Assembly: GCF_023091745.1 (NCBI RefSeq)
Contig: NC_068912.1
Location: forward strand, 78,851,067-78,915,066
Reading direction: 5' to 3'
Length of the DNA stretch: 64,000 nucleotides
Source of the DNA: Budorcas taxicolor
Taxonomy: Eukaryota > Chordata > Mammalia > Artiodactyla > Bovidae
In this document: positions 22,342-33,235 of the stretch, in pieces
How the letters are laid out: every line of letters begins with the position of its first letter
Position numbering within the stretch: position 1 is the first letter of the stretch
Notes under the pieces: model-generated
The model's database searches: none
What the model saw: the letters and a program-made list of their open reading frames with translations, nothing else
Told to the model about the DNA's origin: nothing
Made by a program: the position numbers and the translations under genes

Positions 22342-22968
22342 AGACAGAAGTAAGACCTTAGAGTTTGATTGCATTATACAAGGGGGACATTGCAAAAGGT
22401 GAACGGAAACATTTTATTTTTTAAATTTAAACAGTTCTCGTGTCTCTTAGGTAACTCGTATTTAGGATATTCATTTTGTAAATTATTTCTTAGAGTTAAA
22501 AAAAAATCCCTCTCCTCTCCCTTTCTGCTTTTATCTATTTTGAAGCTGGGAAAATGTTTTTTGCTATTTTCCCTTGAATGAATGCAAGCTATTTATACAA
22601 AAACCCCATTACAAGTAGAATAGCCAAGCCACAAGCTTCCCTGGTCTTCTGAGTCTTTGACCCTTCTCTGTGCACCCCAAGTGCAAATACCTGTTAAGAC
22701 TCCGCTTGTTTTAGGCAACCTGACTCAACTCACTTGTGCTAGATTCCCCACTCTGTCCCCAGAAAAGGGGAGGTGGACAGTGAAAGAACAGGATGGAGGA
22801 GGTATTGCTAGCAAAGGCCTATCAGAATGCAGGATGTGGGAAACCTCAGAACACTGCTCACCAGTTATGGTAGAGGTGTTACCCCAGGAAACCGCACACT
22901 AGAGTCCGTAATGGAAGCCCAGAAATGGGCTTATAAACACATTTTCACCCTGAGTTAATAACTTTCTT
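22342..22968. other. No gene or repeat recognised
   Basis: Mixed sequence. The short open frame at 22657-22902 (81 codons) has no recognisable motif. Confidence 0.3.
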
Positions 22969-22982
22969 CTCAAAGTCCTTTT

Positions 22983-23153
22983 TTATTTTAAAATATATAT
23001 ATATTTATTTATTTATTTGACTGTGCTGTGGCACTTAGTTGTGGCATGTGGGATCTTTAGTGGCAGCATCCCTAGTTCCCTGACCAGGGATTGAACCCCA
23101 TGCTCCCTGCATTGGGAACTTGGAGGCTTAACCACTGGACCACCAGGAAAGTC
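22983..23153 (-). mobile_element. CHR-type tRNA-Glu SINE
   Basis: The AT-rich left tail includes (TATTTATT)n, then CCCTGACCAGGGATTGAACC and CCACTGGACCACCAGG. A perfect 14-bp duplication CTCAAAGTCCTTTT lies at 22969-22982 and 23154-23167. Confidence 0.93.
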
Positions 23154-23206
23154 CTCAAAGTCCTTTTAAATAAACCTTATGTGAGTGTGTGTACATCATA
23201 TCGTAT

Positions 23207-23239
23207 TGTTGTGCATGTGTGTGTGTGAGAGAGAGAGAA
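23207..23239 (+). repeat. Short (TG)n/(GA)n tract
   Basis: GTGCATGTGTGTGTGTGAGAGAGAGAGAA, a compound dinucleotide tract too short to be highly polymorphic. Confidence 0.85.
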
Positions 23240-23299
23240 TGACTACTACCAGCTTACTCATGTGAAAGAAGAAGCTTAAGAGCCCCTGATACACACATT

Positions 23300-23460
23300 A
23301 AATACTGTGCTGTATTTCCATATATTTTCTCATATGTTCTTAGAGAAGACTCCCAGAAACTTTGTGAAGAAAGTAGACTTGCATTATTTTTCTCATTTTG
23401 AGGAAATGGAGGTTTAGAGAGTTAACATGCTGTATAATTTTGAACAAGGGATTCTACTTT
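23300..23460 (-). repeat. MIR SINE fragment
   Basis: Antisense MIR-like: GTGAAGAAAGTAGACTTGC, CATTTTGAGGAAATGGAGG, TTTAGAGAGTTAACATGC. Confidence 0.5.
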
Positions 23461-23546
23461 TCCATTGTTGGTTTTTAACCTATAAAGTAGGGGAATTAGC
23501 ATAGCTTATTCTCACAATAATAATATCAATAACAATATATCATAAT

Positions 23547-23777
23547 TGCATGTGTGAGGGCTCAGTTGCTTCAGTTGTGTCCAACTCTTTGCAAACCTAT
23601 GGAATGTGACTTGCAAGGCTTCTCTGTCCATGGGAGTCTCCAGGCAAGAGCACTGGAGTGGGTTGCCATTTATTCCTCCAGGGGATCTTCCTGACCCAGG
23701 GATCGAACCCGCCTCTCTTGTGTCTCCTGCATTGATAGGTGGGTTCTTTACCACTAGTTCCACCTGAGGAAGATCAC
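23547..23777 (-). mobile_element. Bov-tA SINE
   Basis: Antisense full-length copy with an 8-bp duplication ATCATAAT at 23539-23546 and 23778-23785. Confidence 0.92.
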
Positions 23778-23785
23778 ATCATAAT

Positions 23786-24358
23786 GAAGTTAGCCCAAAT
23801 AACAGCTAGAAAAGAACTTTAAGTCATATATTCTCCCTCCAAATTCAGTAAGTGTTCTTCCCAATAACATGCCTTTTCAAAGAGGACAGTTAACTGGAGT
23901 CCAAATCTTGCTATATCTCAGGTAACAATGTCAAGAAAAGTCCCTGTGCTGCTTTCCGTCTCAGAGCCAGAAGGGTCTGTGTGGACCAACCTCCTTTGTA
24001 TGGACCAACCTCTTCTGCGTGGTCATGTGTCAGGGCTACCCTGAGGAAGGTCATCTGACCATGCTCGTGGATATTCCCATGAACCCACATGCTCAGAATC
24101 CAAGAGTCAGGCCATGGCAGGAAGACCAGGACAGCAGCAGCAGCCTCCTAAAGGGATGGTTCCCTCGGCCAGGACAGGTAGACATCAGCTTGCTGAAATT
24201 CTAAGGCAGCCACACCTGCATCCATTATGTCTTAGCCTTTCCACCACTCCACTTTGCAAGTGAGGAAATAGTACCTTCCATGCAACACCCAGCCATCAGA
24301 TACCAATCTTGAACAGCAGGGCAGAACAAGTCAGGCCTGTGAGTTAGAAGATATCATC
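23786..24358. other. No gene or repeat recognised
   Basis: Contains a small tandem duplication near 23978-24014 (TGGACCAACCTC twice). The frame at 24019-24204 has no recognisable product. Confidence 0.3.
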
Positions 24359-24359
24359 C

Positions 24360-24432
24360 TAGTTACAGGTAGTTGTGTGACCTTGGGAAAGTCACTTGAC
24401 CTCTTTAAACTTATTTCCATGTCTTCAAAACA
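24360..24432 (+). repeat. MIR SINE fragment
   Basis: TTGTGTGACCTTGGGAAAGT followed by CACTTGACCTCTTTAAAC is the sense MIR core. Confidence 0.75.
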
Positions 24433-24460
24433 AAATCAGTTGGTCAAATAACCTCTAAGA

Positions 24461-24835
24461 CAGATGACTCTCAATCTTTTAACAGGCATTAAGGATAACT
24501 GGGAAGATTTGAGTATAAAAATGGGTTTAGTATAATACAGGTTTATCATATTAAACACAAATAACAATGAACACATCTTAACATATTCATATAAGAAATA
24601 GAAGAACTAATTGGTTTATACATTCACTCTCTATTTTTCAAACAGATAGTTTTAGTAAAATATTCTACCTTGGTGTACAAGTGTGATTAAACTGTTTGAA
24701 TTTCGTAAAAGAAAAATCACTTGGGGTTAAAATAAATACTCATGGGGATCTTGGTCCCTATGATTCTGATACAGTAGGTTGAAATAAGGCACAGGAATCT
24801 GATTTTTTAACAAGCACCCGCTAGAAGTGGTCTGG
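24461..24835 (+). mobile_element. hAT-Charlie relic split by an unidentified insert
   Basis: The left end (CAGATGACTCTCAATC) and right end (TGATTCTGATACAGTAGG, TTTTTTAACAAGCACCC) match one MER-type element. The roughly 200 bp between about 24520 and 24740 is AT-rich and foreign to it. Confidence 0.55.
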
Positions 24836-25124
24836 AGACAACGCTTGCGGAAATACTGCAAGAGTGAGGGCCCCTTCTGCTCATGTTGTGTGGATTGTTC
24901 ATCTCTCCCTGTAGTTAACCAATCACCAAGCGCTGGTGATTACTCAGGCAAATTATCTGCCTCATCCATCCCTTCCCTTGAATGCCACAGCAAAACCAAT
25001 TTTATGTCAGGATGATAGCAATGACTTCTGATTTGAATTCCTGATTTCATTATTTTGTCTTTCATGTCCTATTACTAGAGTCTGCATATATTCCTAACAT
25101 CTTATCAGAACCATACAAAGGGGA

Positions 25125-25600
25125 TTGGTTGTCTGTAGGATGAAACCCAAACTTCTTAATCAAGCGTCTCCACATCCTTGTCTTCCATGGGTCTTCCCTA
25201 GGAATGCTCTGTGCTAAGAGAATCTGACTACTGAGTCTCCTGAATGAGCCTGTGTGTCATCATCAACAAAACTTTGCTCACATCATGTTTTCCTCCTTAA
25301 ACTCTCTCATTGACTACTCTGTACCCACTGTCTAAATTCTGTTCATTTTTGGAAGAACAGCTTTAAAGTTCACCTCCTTTAGGATGTCTTTTCTGACCAC
25401 CCCTCTTGACAGTGAGCTCTTGATTTCTTTAGCTAGACCAACACAACGAAATGATCATTGTAACATTTCTCCCTACATTGTGTATCTCGGTCTCCTCACC
25501 TGCCTTGAGCACAGTGGCATCTCCTAGTACTTACGTCTTTCTGTATCCTCCCCAGGCTGTGCACAGAGCTGGTATTTGATACAGACTTACTGTACATCCT
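25125..25600 (+). repeat. L2 LINE 3' fragment
   Basis: GGATGAAACCCAAACTTC, AAAGTTCACCTCCTTTAGG, TTTCTGACCACCCC and GAGCACAGTGGCATCTCC follow the order of the L2 3' end. Confidence 0.6.
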
Positions 25601-25879
25601 TTTCCCACAGAATGAATTCTCTGTTTAAACAACAAAGGTAGTATGCACTTGACTGAGTTAATTAACTTCTGACATTTTTCTCTGTTTGCAAAATACAAGA
25701 ACCAAAACAGGATACTCCTCATCCCAGGATGTTACAAGAAACCATTTATTCAAAATGATTAATTGTTGACCAAGAAACAAAATGAACAGGTGTATCTGCC
25801 TGCTTGGATTAAGAATGCTTCCTCTAAGTAATAACACAAGCCCTTTCCTCTCTGTGGAGGATTTCCTGGCATCATCAGA

Positions 25880-26345
25880 TGTATTTGTTGTTGTTAATAT
25901 AATAACATTTATAGAACATTATAAAGAATCATATACACTATGTTATGCAATTTTCACAACCAGCTTATGTTTTTTGTGTGTGTGTTGTTGCTCAGTCGTG
26001 TCTGACTCTTTGTGACTCCATGGACTGTAGCCCACCAGGCTCCTCTGTCCATGGGGATTTTCCAGGCAGGAATGCTGGCATGGGTTGTCATTTCCTACTC
26101 TAAGGGATTTTCCCAACGCAGGGATCGAATCTGCATCTCTTGCGTCTTCTGAATTGGCAGGCACATGTTTTACCACTGCGCCACCTTGGAGACTCACCTT
26201 ATGTATTAATCATTATTATCTTTATTTTATAGATGAGGAAATTGAGGCTTAAGAGACTAAACAGTTTAACAAAAATCACCACCTAGTGTCAGAGCCAGAA
26301 TTTGTATCTTGGTCAGTCTGATCTCAAAGCATTTGGACATTACAT
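25880..26345 (-). repeat. MIR SINE split by a Bov-tA SINE
   Basis: The left part has the antisense MIR start. The right part (26198-26345) reads TATTTTATAGATGAGGAAAT, TTGAGGCTTAAGAGAC and AGAGCCAGAATTTG. Confidence 0.75.
25971..26197 (-). mobile_element. Bov-tA SINE nested in MIR
   Basis: Antisense full-length copy. CTTATGT at 25964-25970 and 26198-26204 is the target-site duplication. Confidence 0.92.
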
Positions 26346-26444
26346 TATTTTGTTAACCTAACACCTTATGGACCTAGCATTACAGCACCTTTTAGTTGTT
26401 GCTTGCAGGTTAGTTATCTGGAGAAACTCTAAAGTTTTTAGGAG

Positions 26445-26690
26445 TGAGATGTATCTTTAATGCTTGGCACATAATAGGTGCTCAGTGAAACCTGAATAAA
26501 TGCAGACTGAAAGGGAAGCTAAGAATGTGACAGATTATAGTGTTTCAGGCCAGGTGGTTGTGGCAAGTGCTAATAAGTGGCCTCAACCATATGAGAGGCA
26601 GAAGAGGGAGGAAGACTCTTCTTCAGCTGCCATCAGGAAAGGCTACATGGAGGAGGTTACCTTTGAGCTAACAATGCCCCCTTACCTGAG
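26445..26690 (+). repeat. L2-like relics
   Basis: GCTTGGCACATAATAGGTGC then TCAGTGAAACCTGAATAAA is the sense L2 3' end. Around 26635-26685 AAGGCTACATGGAGGAGG resembles antisense L2. These are probably two separate old pieces. Confidence 0.4.
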
Positions 26691-27184
26691 GTCCCTTCCT
26701 CAATACTTTTGGCCTGTACAAGCCCCTGATCAGTAACCAACATGGTATGCACAGCATAGGGTCCTCAATCACTTAATTATTAAGATGATCTATGTGTCAC
26801 TTGGGTCCTTCACTGCAACCACATGAACCCACCCTAACTAGCTTAAGTAGAAAAGGAATTTACTAAGAATCTTAGGGAGCTCACAAAATCTCCAGGGGGA
26901 GCAAAGAATCAGGGTGAGGTGCTATTCAACCAGAAAGAATACCCAGACACCCCGCAGATTAGATGTTTATACCCCTTCATGACTGGGGACATCTACCTCA
27001 GCCTACAGTGATGACGTTAGATCAAGAATGCCAGAACTCAGCCAATGCTGTACTCCAAGCCTGGACACTCCAGCCACCTTTTTGTTAAACGATGGAGTCC
27101 ATGGGAGGTCTGCATCATCACATTGCTCTCTTCCTAATCAAAGAGCATGAGGTTGCTAGGGGAAACCCAGATTTATGAATGGTC
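26691..27184. other. No gene or repeat recognised
   Basis: Unique-looking sequence immediately left of a clean BovB insertion. Confidence 0.3.
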
Positions 27185-27196
27185 ATTTGAGCTTCA

Positions 27197-27772
27197 GTTC
27201 AGTTCAGTTCGCTTGCTCAGTCGTGTCCAACTCTTCGCAACCCCATGAACCGCAGCACACCAGGCCTCCCTGCCCATCACCAACTCCCTGAGTTTACTCA
27301 AACTCATGTCCATCGAGTCGGTGATGCCATCCAGCCATCTCATCCTCTGTCGTCCCCTTCTCCTCCTGACCCCAATCTTTCCCAGCATCAGGGTCTTTTC
27401 CAATGAGTCAACTCTTCGCATCAGGTGGCCAAAGTATTGAAGTTTCAGCTTCAACATCAGTCCTTCCAAAGAACACCCAGGACTGATCTCCTTTAGGATG
27501 GACTGGTTGGATCTCCTTGCAGTCCAAGGGACTCTCAGGACTCTTCTCCAACACCACAGTTCAAAAGCATCAATTCTTTGACGCTCAGCTTTCTTCACAG
27601 TCTGACTATCATATCCATACATGACCAATGGAAATCCATAGCCTTGACTAGACGGACCTTTGTTGGCAAAGTACTATCTCTGCTTTTTAATATGCTGTCT
27701 AGATTGGTCATAATTTTCCTTCCAAGGAGTAAGCATCTTTTAATTTCATGGCTGCAATCACCATCTGCAGTG
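27197..27772 (-). mobile_element. BovB 3' fragment with clean target-site duplication
   Basis: Antisense BovB tail of 576 bp, 5'-truncated in the C-terminal coding region. A perfect 12-bp duplication ATTTGAGCTTCA lies at 27185-27196 and 27773-27784. A 144-codon open segment (27628-27194) still spans the C-terminal domain and 3' end in one frame, so this copy is little decayed. Confidence 0.96.
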
Positions 27773-27879
27773 ATTTGAGCTTCAAAGGAAGGCTAAGAAG
27801 AGACTCTGGCTTCTAACTTGGCAGAGCAGAATTCGGAATGTAAACTACTCTCCCAAATGTAGGAAGGTGGTTCACTAGA

Positions 27880-28013
27880 TAAGGTGGGATGGGGGTGGGT
27901 GGGAGGGATGTCCAAGAGAGAAGGAATGTATGTATACCTACAGCTGATTCACTGTGTTGTACAGCAGAAAGTAACACAACATTTTAAAGCAACAGTATTC
28001 CATTAAAAAAAAG
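27880..28013 (+). mobile_element. L1 3' end
   Basis: GTATGTATACCTACAGCTG, TGTTGTACAGCAGAAAGTAA and a terminal TTAAAAAAAAG are typical of a cetartiodactyl L1 3' terminus. Confidence 0.75.
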
Positions 28014-28064
28014 ATGCTGAGGGGTTCTATGAGGTATATCAGATAGTAATATCTTACAGCAACA

Positions 28065-28225
28065 ATAATAGCTATAACTCACTGAGCATAAATTAGGTGC
28101 TAGGCATTTTACAGATATTTTAATTTTCTTCCTTGCCACACAACTGATACTGTTAGTATCCCCATTTCACATAGGTAGACACTAGGGTTGGGAGAGGTTA
28201 GTTTTTTAAGACCATAATATTAATG
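28065..28225 (-). repeat. MIR SINE fragment
   Basis: TAGGTGCTAGGCATTTTACA, ACTGTTAGTATCCCC and ATTTCACATAGGTAGACAC. Confidence 0.65.
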
Positions 28226-28306
28226 TGTTAAATTCTATACCAGATTAAATTACAGGTCTTGCTACCTCCTTGAACTTCCTCTATCATAGCACTCTCCGTA
28301 TTTTAT

Positions 28307-28516
28307 TGTTTGTTGTTATTGTTTAGTCACTAAGTCTGACTCTTCTGGGACTCCATGCACTGTGGCCCCCCAGGATCCTCTGCCCGTGGAATTTCCCAAG
28401 CAAGAATACTGGAGTGGGTTGCCATTTCCTATTCCAGGAGATCTTCCCAACCCAGGGATGAAACCTGTGTCTCCTGCATTGGCACGTGGATTCTTCTACC
28501 ACTGAGCCACCAGGGG
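28307..28516 (-). mobile_element. Bov-tA SINE, first of a tandem pair
   Basis: Antisense full-length copy. It shares unusual variants with the next copy: GGCACGTGGATTCTT instead of the usual GGCAGGCGGATTCTT, and ACCAGGGGCTA at the head end. Confidence 0.92.
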
Positions 28517-28529
28517 CTACTTTATTGTT

Positions 28530-28732
28530 GTGTTGGTTGCTCAGTGGTGTCCGACTCTTTGTGACCCCATGGACTGTAGCCCACCAGGCTCCTCTGTCCA
28601 TGGGATTCTGGAGGCAAGAGGACTGGAGTGGGTTGCCATTTCCTTTTCCAGGGGATCTTCCCAACCCAGGGATCAAACCTGTGTCTCCTGCATTGGCACG
28701 TGGATTCTTTTATCACTGAGCTACCAGGGGCT
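28530..28732 (-). mobile_element. Bov-tA SINE, second of a tandem pair
   Basis: Same orientation, same GGCACGTGGATTCTT variant and same ACCAGGGGCTA end as the copy 13 bp upstream. Confidence 0.92.
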
Positions 28733-29401
28733 ATTTTTTTGTTATTATGTACTTAATGGCTGCCTTTTCTGCTAAGTGCTTGAGCATACAGGAGGCCTGT
28801 TTCCTGTTACATCCCCAGCACATGAGATATTTATTCACTCATTTAACAGACACTCAACTTCCATTGTGGGTCTGGCACATTCACATGGTTACTCAACAAT
28901 GATGCATTACATTCATCTAATGTGCCAGTCACTGTCACTAGGTGCTGAGGGTGCTGTTGGAACAAGATAGGCAAGGTCCCTGCCTCATGGAATTTACATT
29001 CTGCCTGAGGGAGACAGGCAATCAACAAATAAAGAAGTGTATAAAATAACAGAAAGCAATATGCGCTATGAGAAAAAACAAAGCAAAGGAGGGGATAGGG
29101 AAGTAATGGGGCGGGGTGATGAGGAGGGAAGTCCTCTTTACAAAGACTGCGTTTGATACACCAGAATGAAGGAGAGAATGACTCCTAAGAAAACCTGGTG
29201 AACCATGCTCTAGGCAGTAGGAACGACAAGTGCAAAGGCCCTGAGGTGGGAGTGAACTTGGCCTGTTCTGGGAATAACAAAATCAGTGTGGCTAGCTTGT
29301 AACAAATAAAGGGGAAAGTGGTTACAGATGAGTTCAGAGAGATAGGGAAGGTCATATACAGACAGCCTTGAAACCACTCCCTGATATGGAATTTAAGTTT
29401 T

Positions 29402-29622
29402 ACCCAGGTGGTGCTAGTGATAAAGAACCTTCTTGCCAATGCAGGAGACACAAGAGACTCAGGTTCGATCCCTGAGTGGGGAAGATCCCCTGGGGAAAGG
29501 CATGGCAACCCACTCCAGTATTCTTGCCTGGAGAATCCCATGAACAGAGGAGCCTGGTGGGCTACAGCCCGTAGGGTGGCAAAGTTGTTGGACACAGCTA
29601 CTGAGGTGACTTAGCATGCTTG
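29402..29622 (+). mobile_element. Bov-tA SINE nested in L2
   Basis: Full-length copy with an extra CTA in the A-box region. No clear target-site duplication. Confidence 0.92.
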
Positions 29623-29903
29623 CTAGCACTGAGGGGTTTTGAAAGGAATGCCATGATATGCTTTAGCTTCAATTAGATTATGGTAGATGCCGTGTGGAAG
29701 TTAGCTGGGGGCTGGAGGAAGATTTGACATAGGGAGGTTACGTGGGTATTTTAGCAGTTAAACAGGAGAGAGAGAACTTGGACTGGGGTATTGGGGATGA
29801 AAAGAAATGGCTGAATTTTGGGGTCTATTTTGAAGGTGAAGCAGATTGATTTCCAAATGTATTCAAATGAGAGTGGAAAAAGAAATGACTTGGGTAACTG
29901 GGT

Positions 29904-30107
29904 GGTAAATTTCCTGGTGGCTCAGACAGTAAAGCATCTGCTTACAATGCGGGAGACCTGGGTTTGATCCCTGGGTTGGGAAGATCCCCTGGAGAAGGAA
30001 ATGGCAACTCACTCCAGTATTCTTGCCTGGAAAATCCCATGGATGGAGGAGCCTGGTAGGCTACAGTCCATGGGGTCGCAAAGAGTCAGACATGACTGAG
30101 CAACTTC
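29904..30107 (+). mobile_element. Bov-tA SINE nested in L2
   Basis: A perfect 16-bp duplication ACTTGGGTAACTGGGT lies at 29888-29903 and 30108-30123. The body differs little from other Bov-tA copies here. Confidence 0.96.
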
Positions 30108-30545
30108 ACTTGGGTAACTGGGTACATGGAGATGCCATTTCATGAGGTACAGAAGACTTGGGCAGGGGACCATCAGAGGAAAGACTTAGACTTCATGGTA
30201 CTTGCATATGGACGTTTCAAGAGACTACCTGGATCTGAGTGGCGATGTTGAGAGGCATTGGACAGATGGATGTAAGAGTTGGGATTTCAGGGTGAGCTCA
30301 GGACTAGATGTACAAACATGGGAGATGAGTATACAGCTGAAGTTTCAAGTCTGAAGACTAAATGAGATAGCCTTAGCTAGAACTCAGTAAACTTGCTAAA
30401 TATTTAGGGATAGAGATTGAGTTGAAACATAGGTCTGACTCAGAGCCTTAAGGCACATAACTTGCAACATCCTTCTTGAACTTTAGGACTAGAAGAGAAA
30501 GCAATTTTACTGAAGGAGAGGGACATTAGTAGAGGGATAGAGCCA

Positions 30546-31009
30546 CTGACCAAAAAAAGGTGGGGGGAGGGGGGTAGAAAGAGGAGTGCCAGATGGGAAG
30601 GGAAAAACATGAAAGGGAGTGGCCAGCAGGGGGTGGGAAGAAGAGGGCGGAGCCTACCGTCTCTGGCTGGGACTCCTTTCATCTTCCTTTGTCACGCTCT
30701 GTAGTTTGTGTGCTTACAATCGCCCTTTGCCCATTGAGTGGTTTTTCTTGGTTTCCTTATCTACATTTCCTAGAACTACTCATGCAGCTCACTTGACAAG
30801 ACTTCTTGAGAGCAATTTATTTCTATCAGGTATCAGAATAGCCATCTTTTCTTAAGAAATTTATAACAAATCCTGAGAAATCTAGGGATCCCATAACCTT
30901 AGGTTTTCTTTTTGTGTATCAATGCTGGGAAGCTTAAAGCCTCTTGAATGACATTTTTGCTTCAGCCTCATTTCAGCTCCATTTTATGCTCCAATTATGT
31001 TTGTCTTTT
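30546..31009. other. Unassigned sequence with a G-rich left edge
   Basis: 30560-30660 is purine/G-rich on the plus strand (GGTGGGGGGAGGGGGG at 30560-30575 and further G3 runs). The rest is mixed, with no repeat recognised. Confidence 0.35.
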
Positions 31010-31123
31010 TTACTTTTTGCCACACCATACGGCTTATGGGATCTTAGTTCTCGACCAGGGACTGAGCCTGGGCCTTGGCAATAAATGCAGAGAGTCCTAA
31101 CTCTTGGACCATGAGGAAATTCC
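31010..31123 (-). mobile_element. CHR-type SINE fragment
   Basis: CACACCATACGGCTTATGGG, TTCTCGACCAGGGACTGAGC and TTGGACCATGAGGAAATTCC. Confidence 0.75.
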
Positions 31124-31140
31124 AAAGTTATTCTGCAATT

Positions 31141-31248
31141 TGGCTGGATCTTGAGGCTTGTGGGATTTTGATCCCTGACCAGGGATCAAACACTCACCCC
31201 ATGCAGTGGAAGTGCAAAATCTTAACCACTGGATGGCCAGGGAAGTCC
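31141..31248 (-). mobile_element. CHR-type SINE fragment
   Basis: A second antisense copy lacking the tail end: TGATCCCTGACCAGGGATC, then CCACTGGATGGCCAGGGAAG. Confidence 0.75.
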
Positions 31249-32885
31249 CTGTCTCTTTTTATTTATATGTGCTTCTTGTTTAAATTTCTTTTACTCTTTT
31301 TAAATATCCCTAACAGCTGCATCAAGTGCTATATGGACCAAGGCAGGGAATAGCAAACACATGTAGCATCTGAAAGAACCTTCCTTTCAAATAATCTGTT
31401 CCATTGCCCTTATAAACTCACTTGTCAGATGTGTTGTCTCAACGTCTGGTAGACAAATTATGTGCCTCAAGTCCACCAAGGGACTGTCTCCCACTTTGGA
31501 AACAGGCTCCCAATTCGGAAAAAGTCTCCGAATTCCTTTTACAAGGAGAAGGAGTAAATAGGCTCAGTTCTCCTTCCTCCAATCACTCTAGAAATAAGAA
31601 GTAGCATTAGCTTAAGTACTTATACCAGGAATGAAAGAGACCCAAATAATGCCTGCACACTTAGCATCACCTCTTTGGTCAAATCCAGACTAGTGTACAG
31701 AACCACATGCTGCCATAGCTAATGCAATAGCAAGGGTTGCAGCTTGACAGTCTAAGTTGTATTTGTCCTAGGATGCAGTTCTAAGCATATATGGAGGACC
31801 AGGGGTTTTGGGCCTCCCATGTCCCTATGAAGGACTATTGTCCGAGCCAATGTCAGCTCACGTCTGGAAGGGAGAGATCACCATGCTCCAGAAACAAAAT
31901 CATACTATGGAATCCTTGGCGTTGGTCATGGCAGAAGACAGCAGTGCTACAAGCCTCAACAGGAAAATAGGAAAATGAGCACTGCATGAGATGGGCAACG
32001 TCCTGGGGACTCCCAGAATGAACAGAGAGGAGCTTGAGGAAACCGGAACTACTGCAATAGCAGGTAGAGTTGGGCAGGAAGAGCCAAAGATATGCTGTTG
32101 TGATATGGAATTATTGGTTGGGCTAAAGAAATTCTAGTGAAAGACTATTTTAAGAAAGAGTTGAATAATAACAGCATAGGCAAAGTTTATTTAAATCTGC
32201 TTCTGTTAGTGTCCATGGACACTAGGGTAAATTTCCCTCTAATGTAGAAGTGCTTATGAACTCATTGTTGGGAATGAGTAAGCTGTACACTGGAGATGAC
32301 AGATATATTTCCAGTCATCAATCAGCCATTTGTGAACATTTATTAAGAACTGATTACAAGCTTCTACTGTGCTTGGGGCAGATCTACTTATAGAAACTGG
32401 TTGTCATGGAAACTGCAGATAGCTGCAGTCCTCTCTGGACCTGAATGAGGAGCTAAAAGTCCTCTGACTGTTATTGTCTCTAGCTAAGAGGCCCAGGAGC
32501 TTTAAGACTGTTCTAATACTAGACTTCTAGTTTTATTCATGACTCCCTCATTTTAGTTCTAAAAGGTACTGTGAAATCAGGACTCTTTTGATAAAGAGGA
32601 AGACAATGACTTAAGCGGGTAACACACCCTTCAAGGTCTGTACTGAGTATTTTGAGCATGCAAAGCCACACTTTGCATTTGTGTGAGCCTAGCTGACGTG
32701 CAGAGAGAGCAAGGGGCTAAGAACAGAGGGCCTCTGATATATGAGATGGACTAGGGTGAGCTGATCATATAATATGTACTTTTGTTTGGTTCACATTGGT
32801 TTGATCCAGTGTGATTTACATGATTTACACAGGCCCAGAATCCCAAAGATGAATGGCGGAGACTAAGGAGGAGTAACTCACTTAT
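31249..32885. other. Repeat-poor interval
   Basis: 1.6 kb in which I recognise no transposon and no plausible exon. The open frame at 31422-31604 has no known motif. Confidence 0.35.
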
Positions 32886-32887
32886 TA

Positions 32888-33060
32888 TACCTGCCCTCTC
32901 AAATTCCAGCTCTGCTGTTGAATGATTTTTTTGACATTAGATAAATTCCTCAAGTCCTCCAAGCCTCAGATGCCTCCTATGTTGAATGGAAAGATCATTT
33001 ATTTGATTATGGAGTTATTTGAAAAACAAATGAGAAACTGCACGTAAAAAGTTATTGTTC
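32888..33060 (+). repeat. Probable MIR fragment
   Basis: CCAGCTCTGCTGTTGAATG, GATAAATTCCTCAAG and CAAGCCTCAGATGCC follow the sense MIR order loosely. Confidence 0.4.
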
Positions 33061-33164
33061 TTTATTTTTCTTTAAAATATTAGAAATTAGTGGTCCTTTC
33101 CTTTAGTTTCACGTCGAAAGGTTGGCCTCCTGATTAAGGCTATGTTTGCATTTATTCAGCTTTG

Positions 33165-33235
33165 CGTGCTCAGATTCTGGCAATGTGCCTGGTTTACTGT
33201 AGGAGTTTAGTGAATGTTTGTTGTTGAAGAAATGA
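33165..33235 (+). repeat. L2 3' end fragment
   Basis: GGCAATGTGCCTGGTTTACT then GAGTTTAGTGAATGTTTG. Confidence 0.5.

Larger units (their letters stand above)
28805..30545 (-). repeat. Long L2 LINE, split by two SINEs
   Basis: Antisense L2 running from the 3' end upward: TTTATTCACTCATTTAACAG, TGCCTCATGGAATTTACATT, GCAAAGGCCCTGAGG, then text matching the region upstream of the L2 3' UTR (GAGATGCCATTTCATGAGG, GGCATTGGACAGATGG). The total is about 1.3 kb of L2 once SINEs are removed, which is long for so old a family. No open frame survives. Confidence 0.7.
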
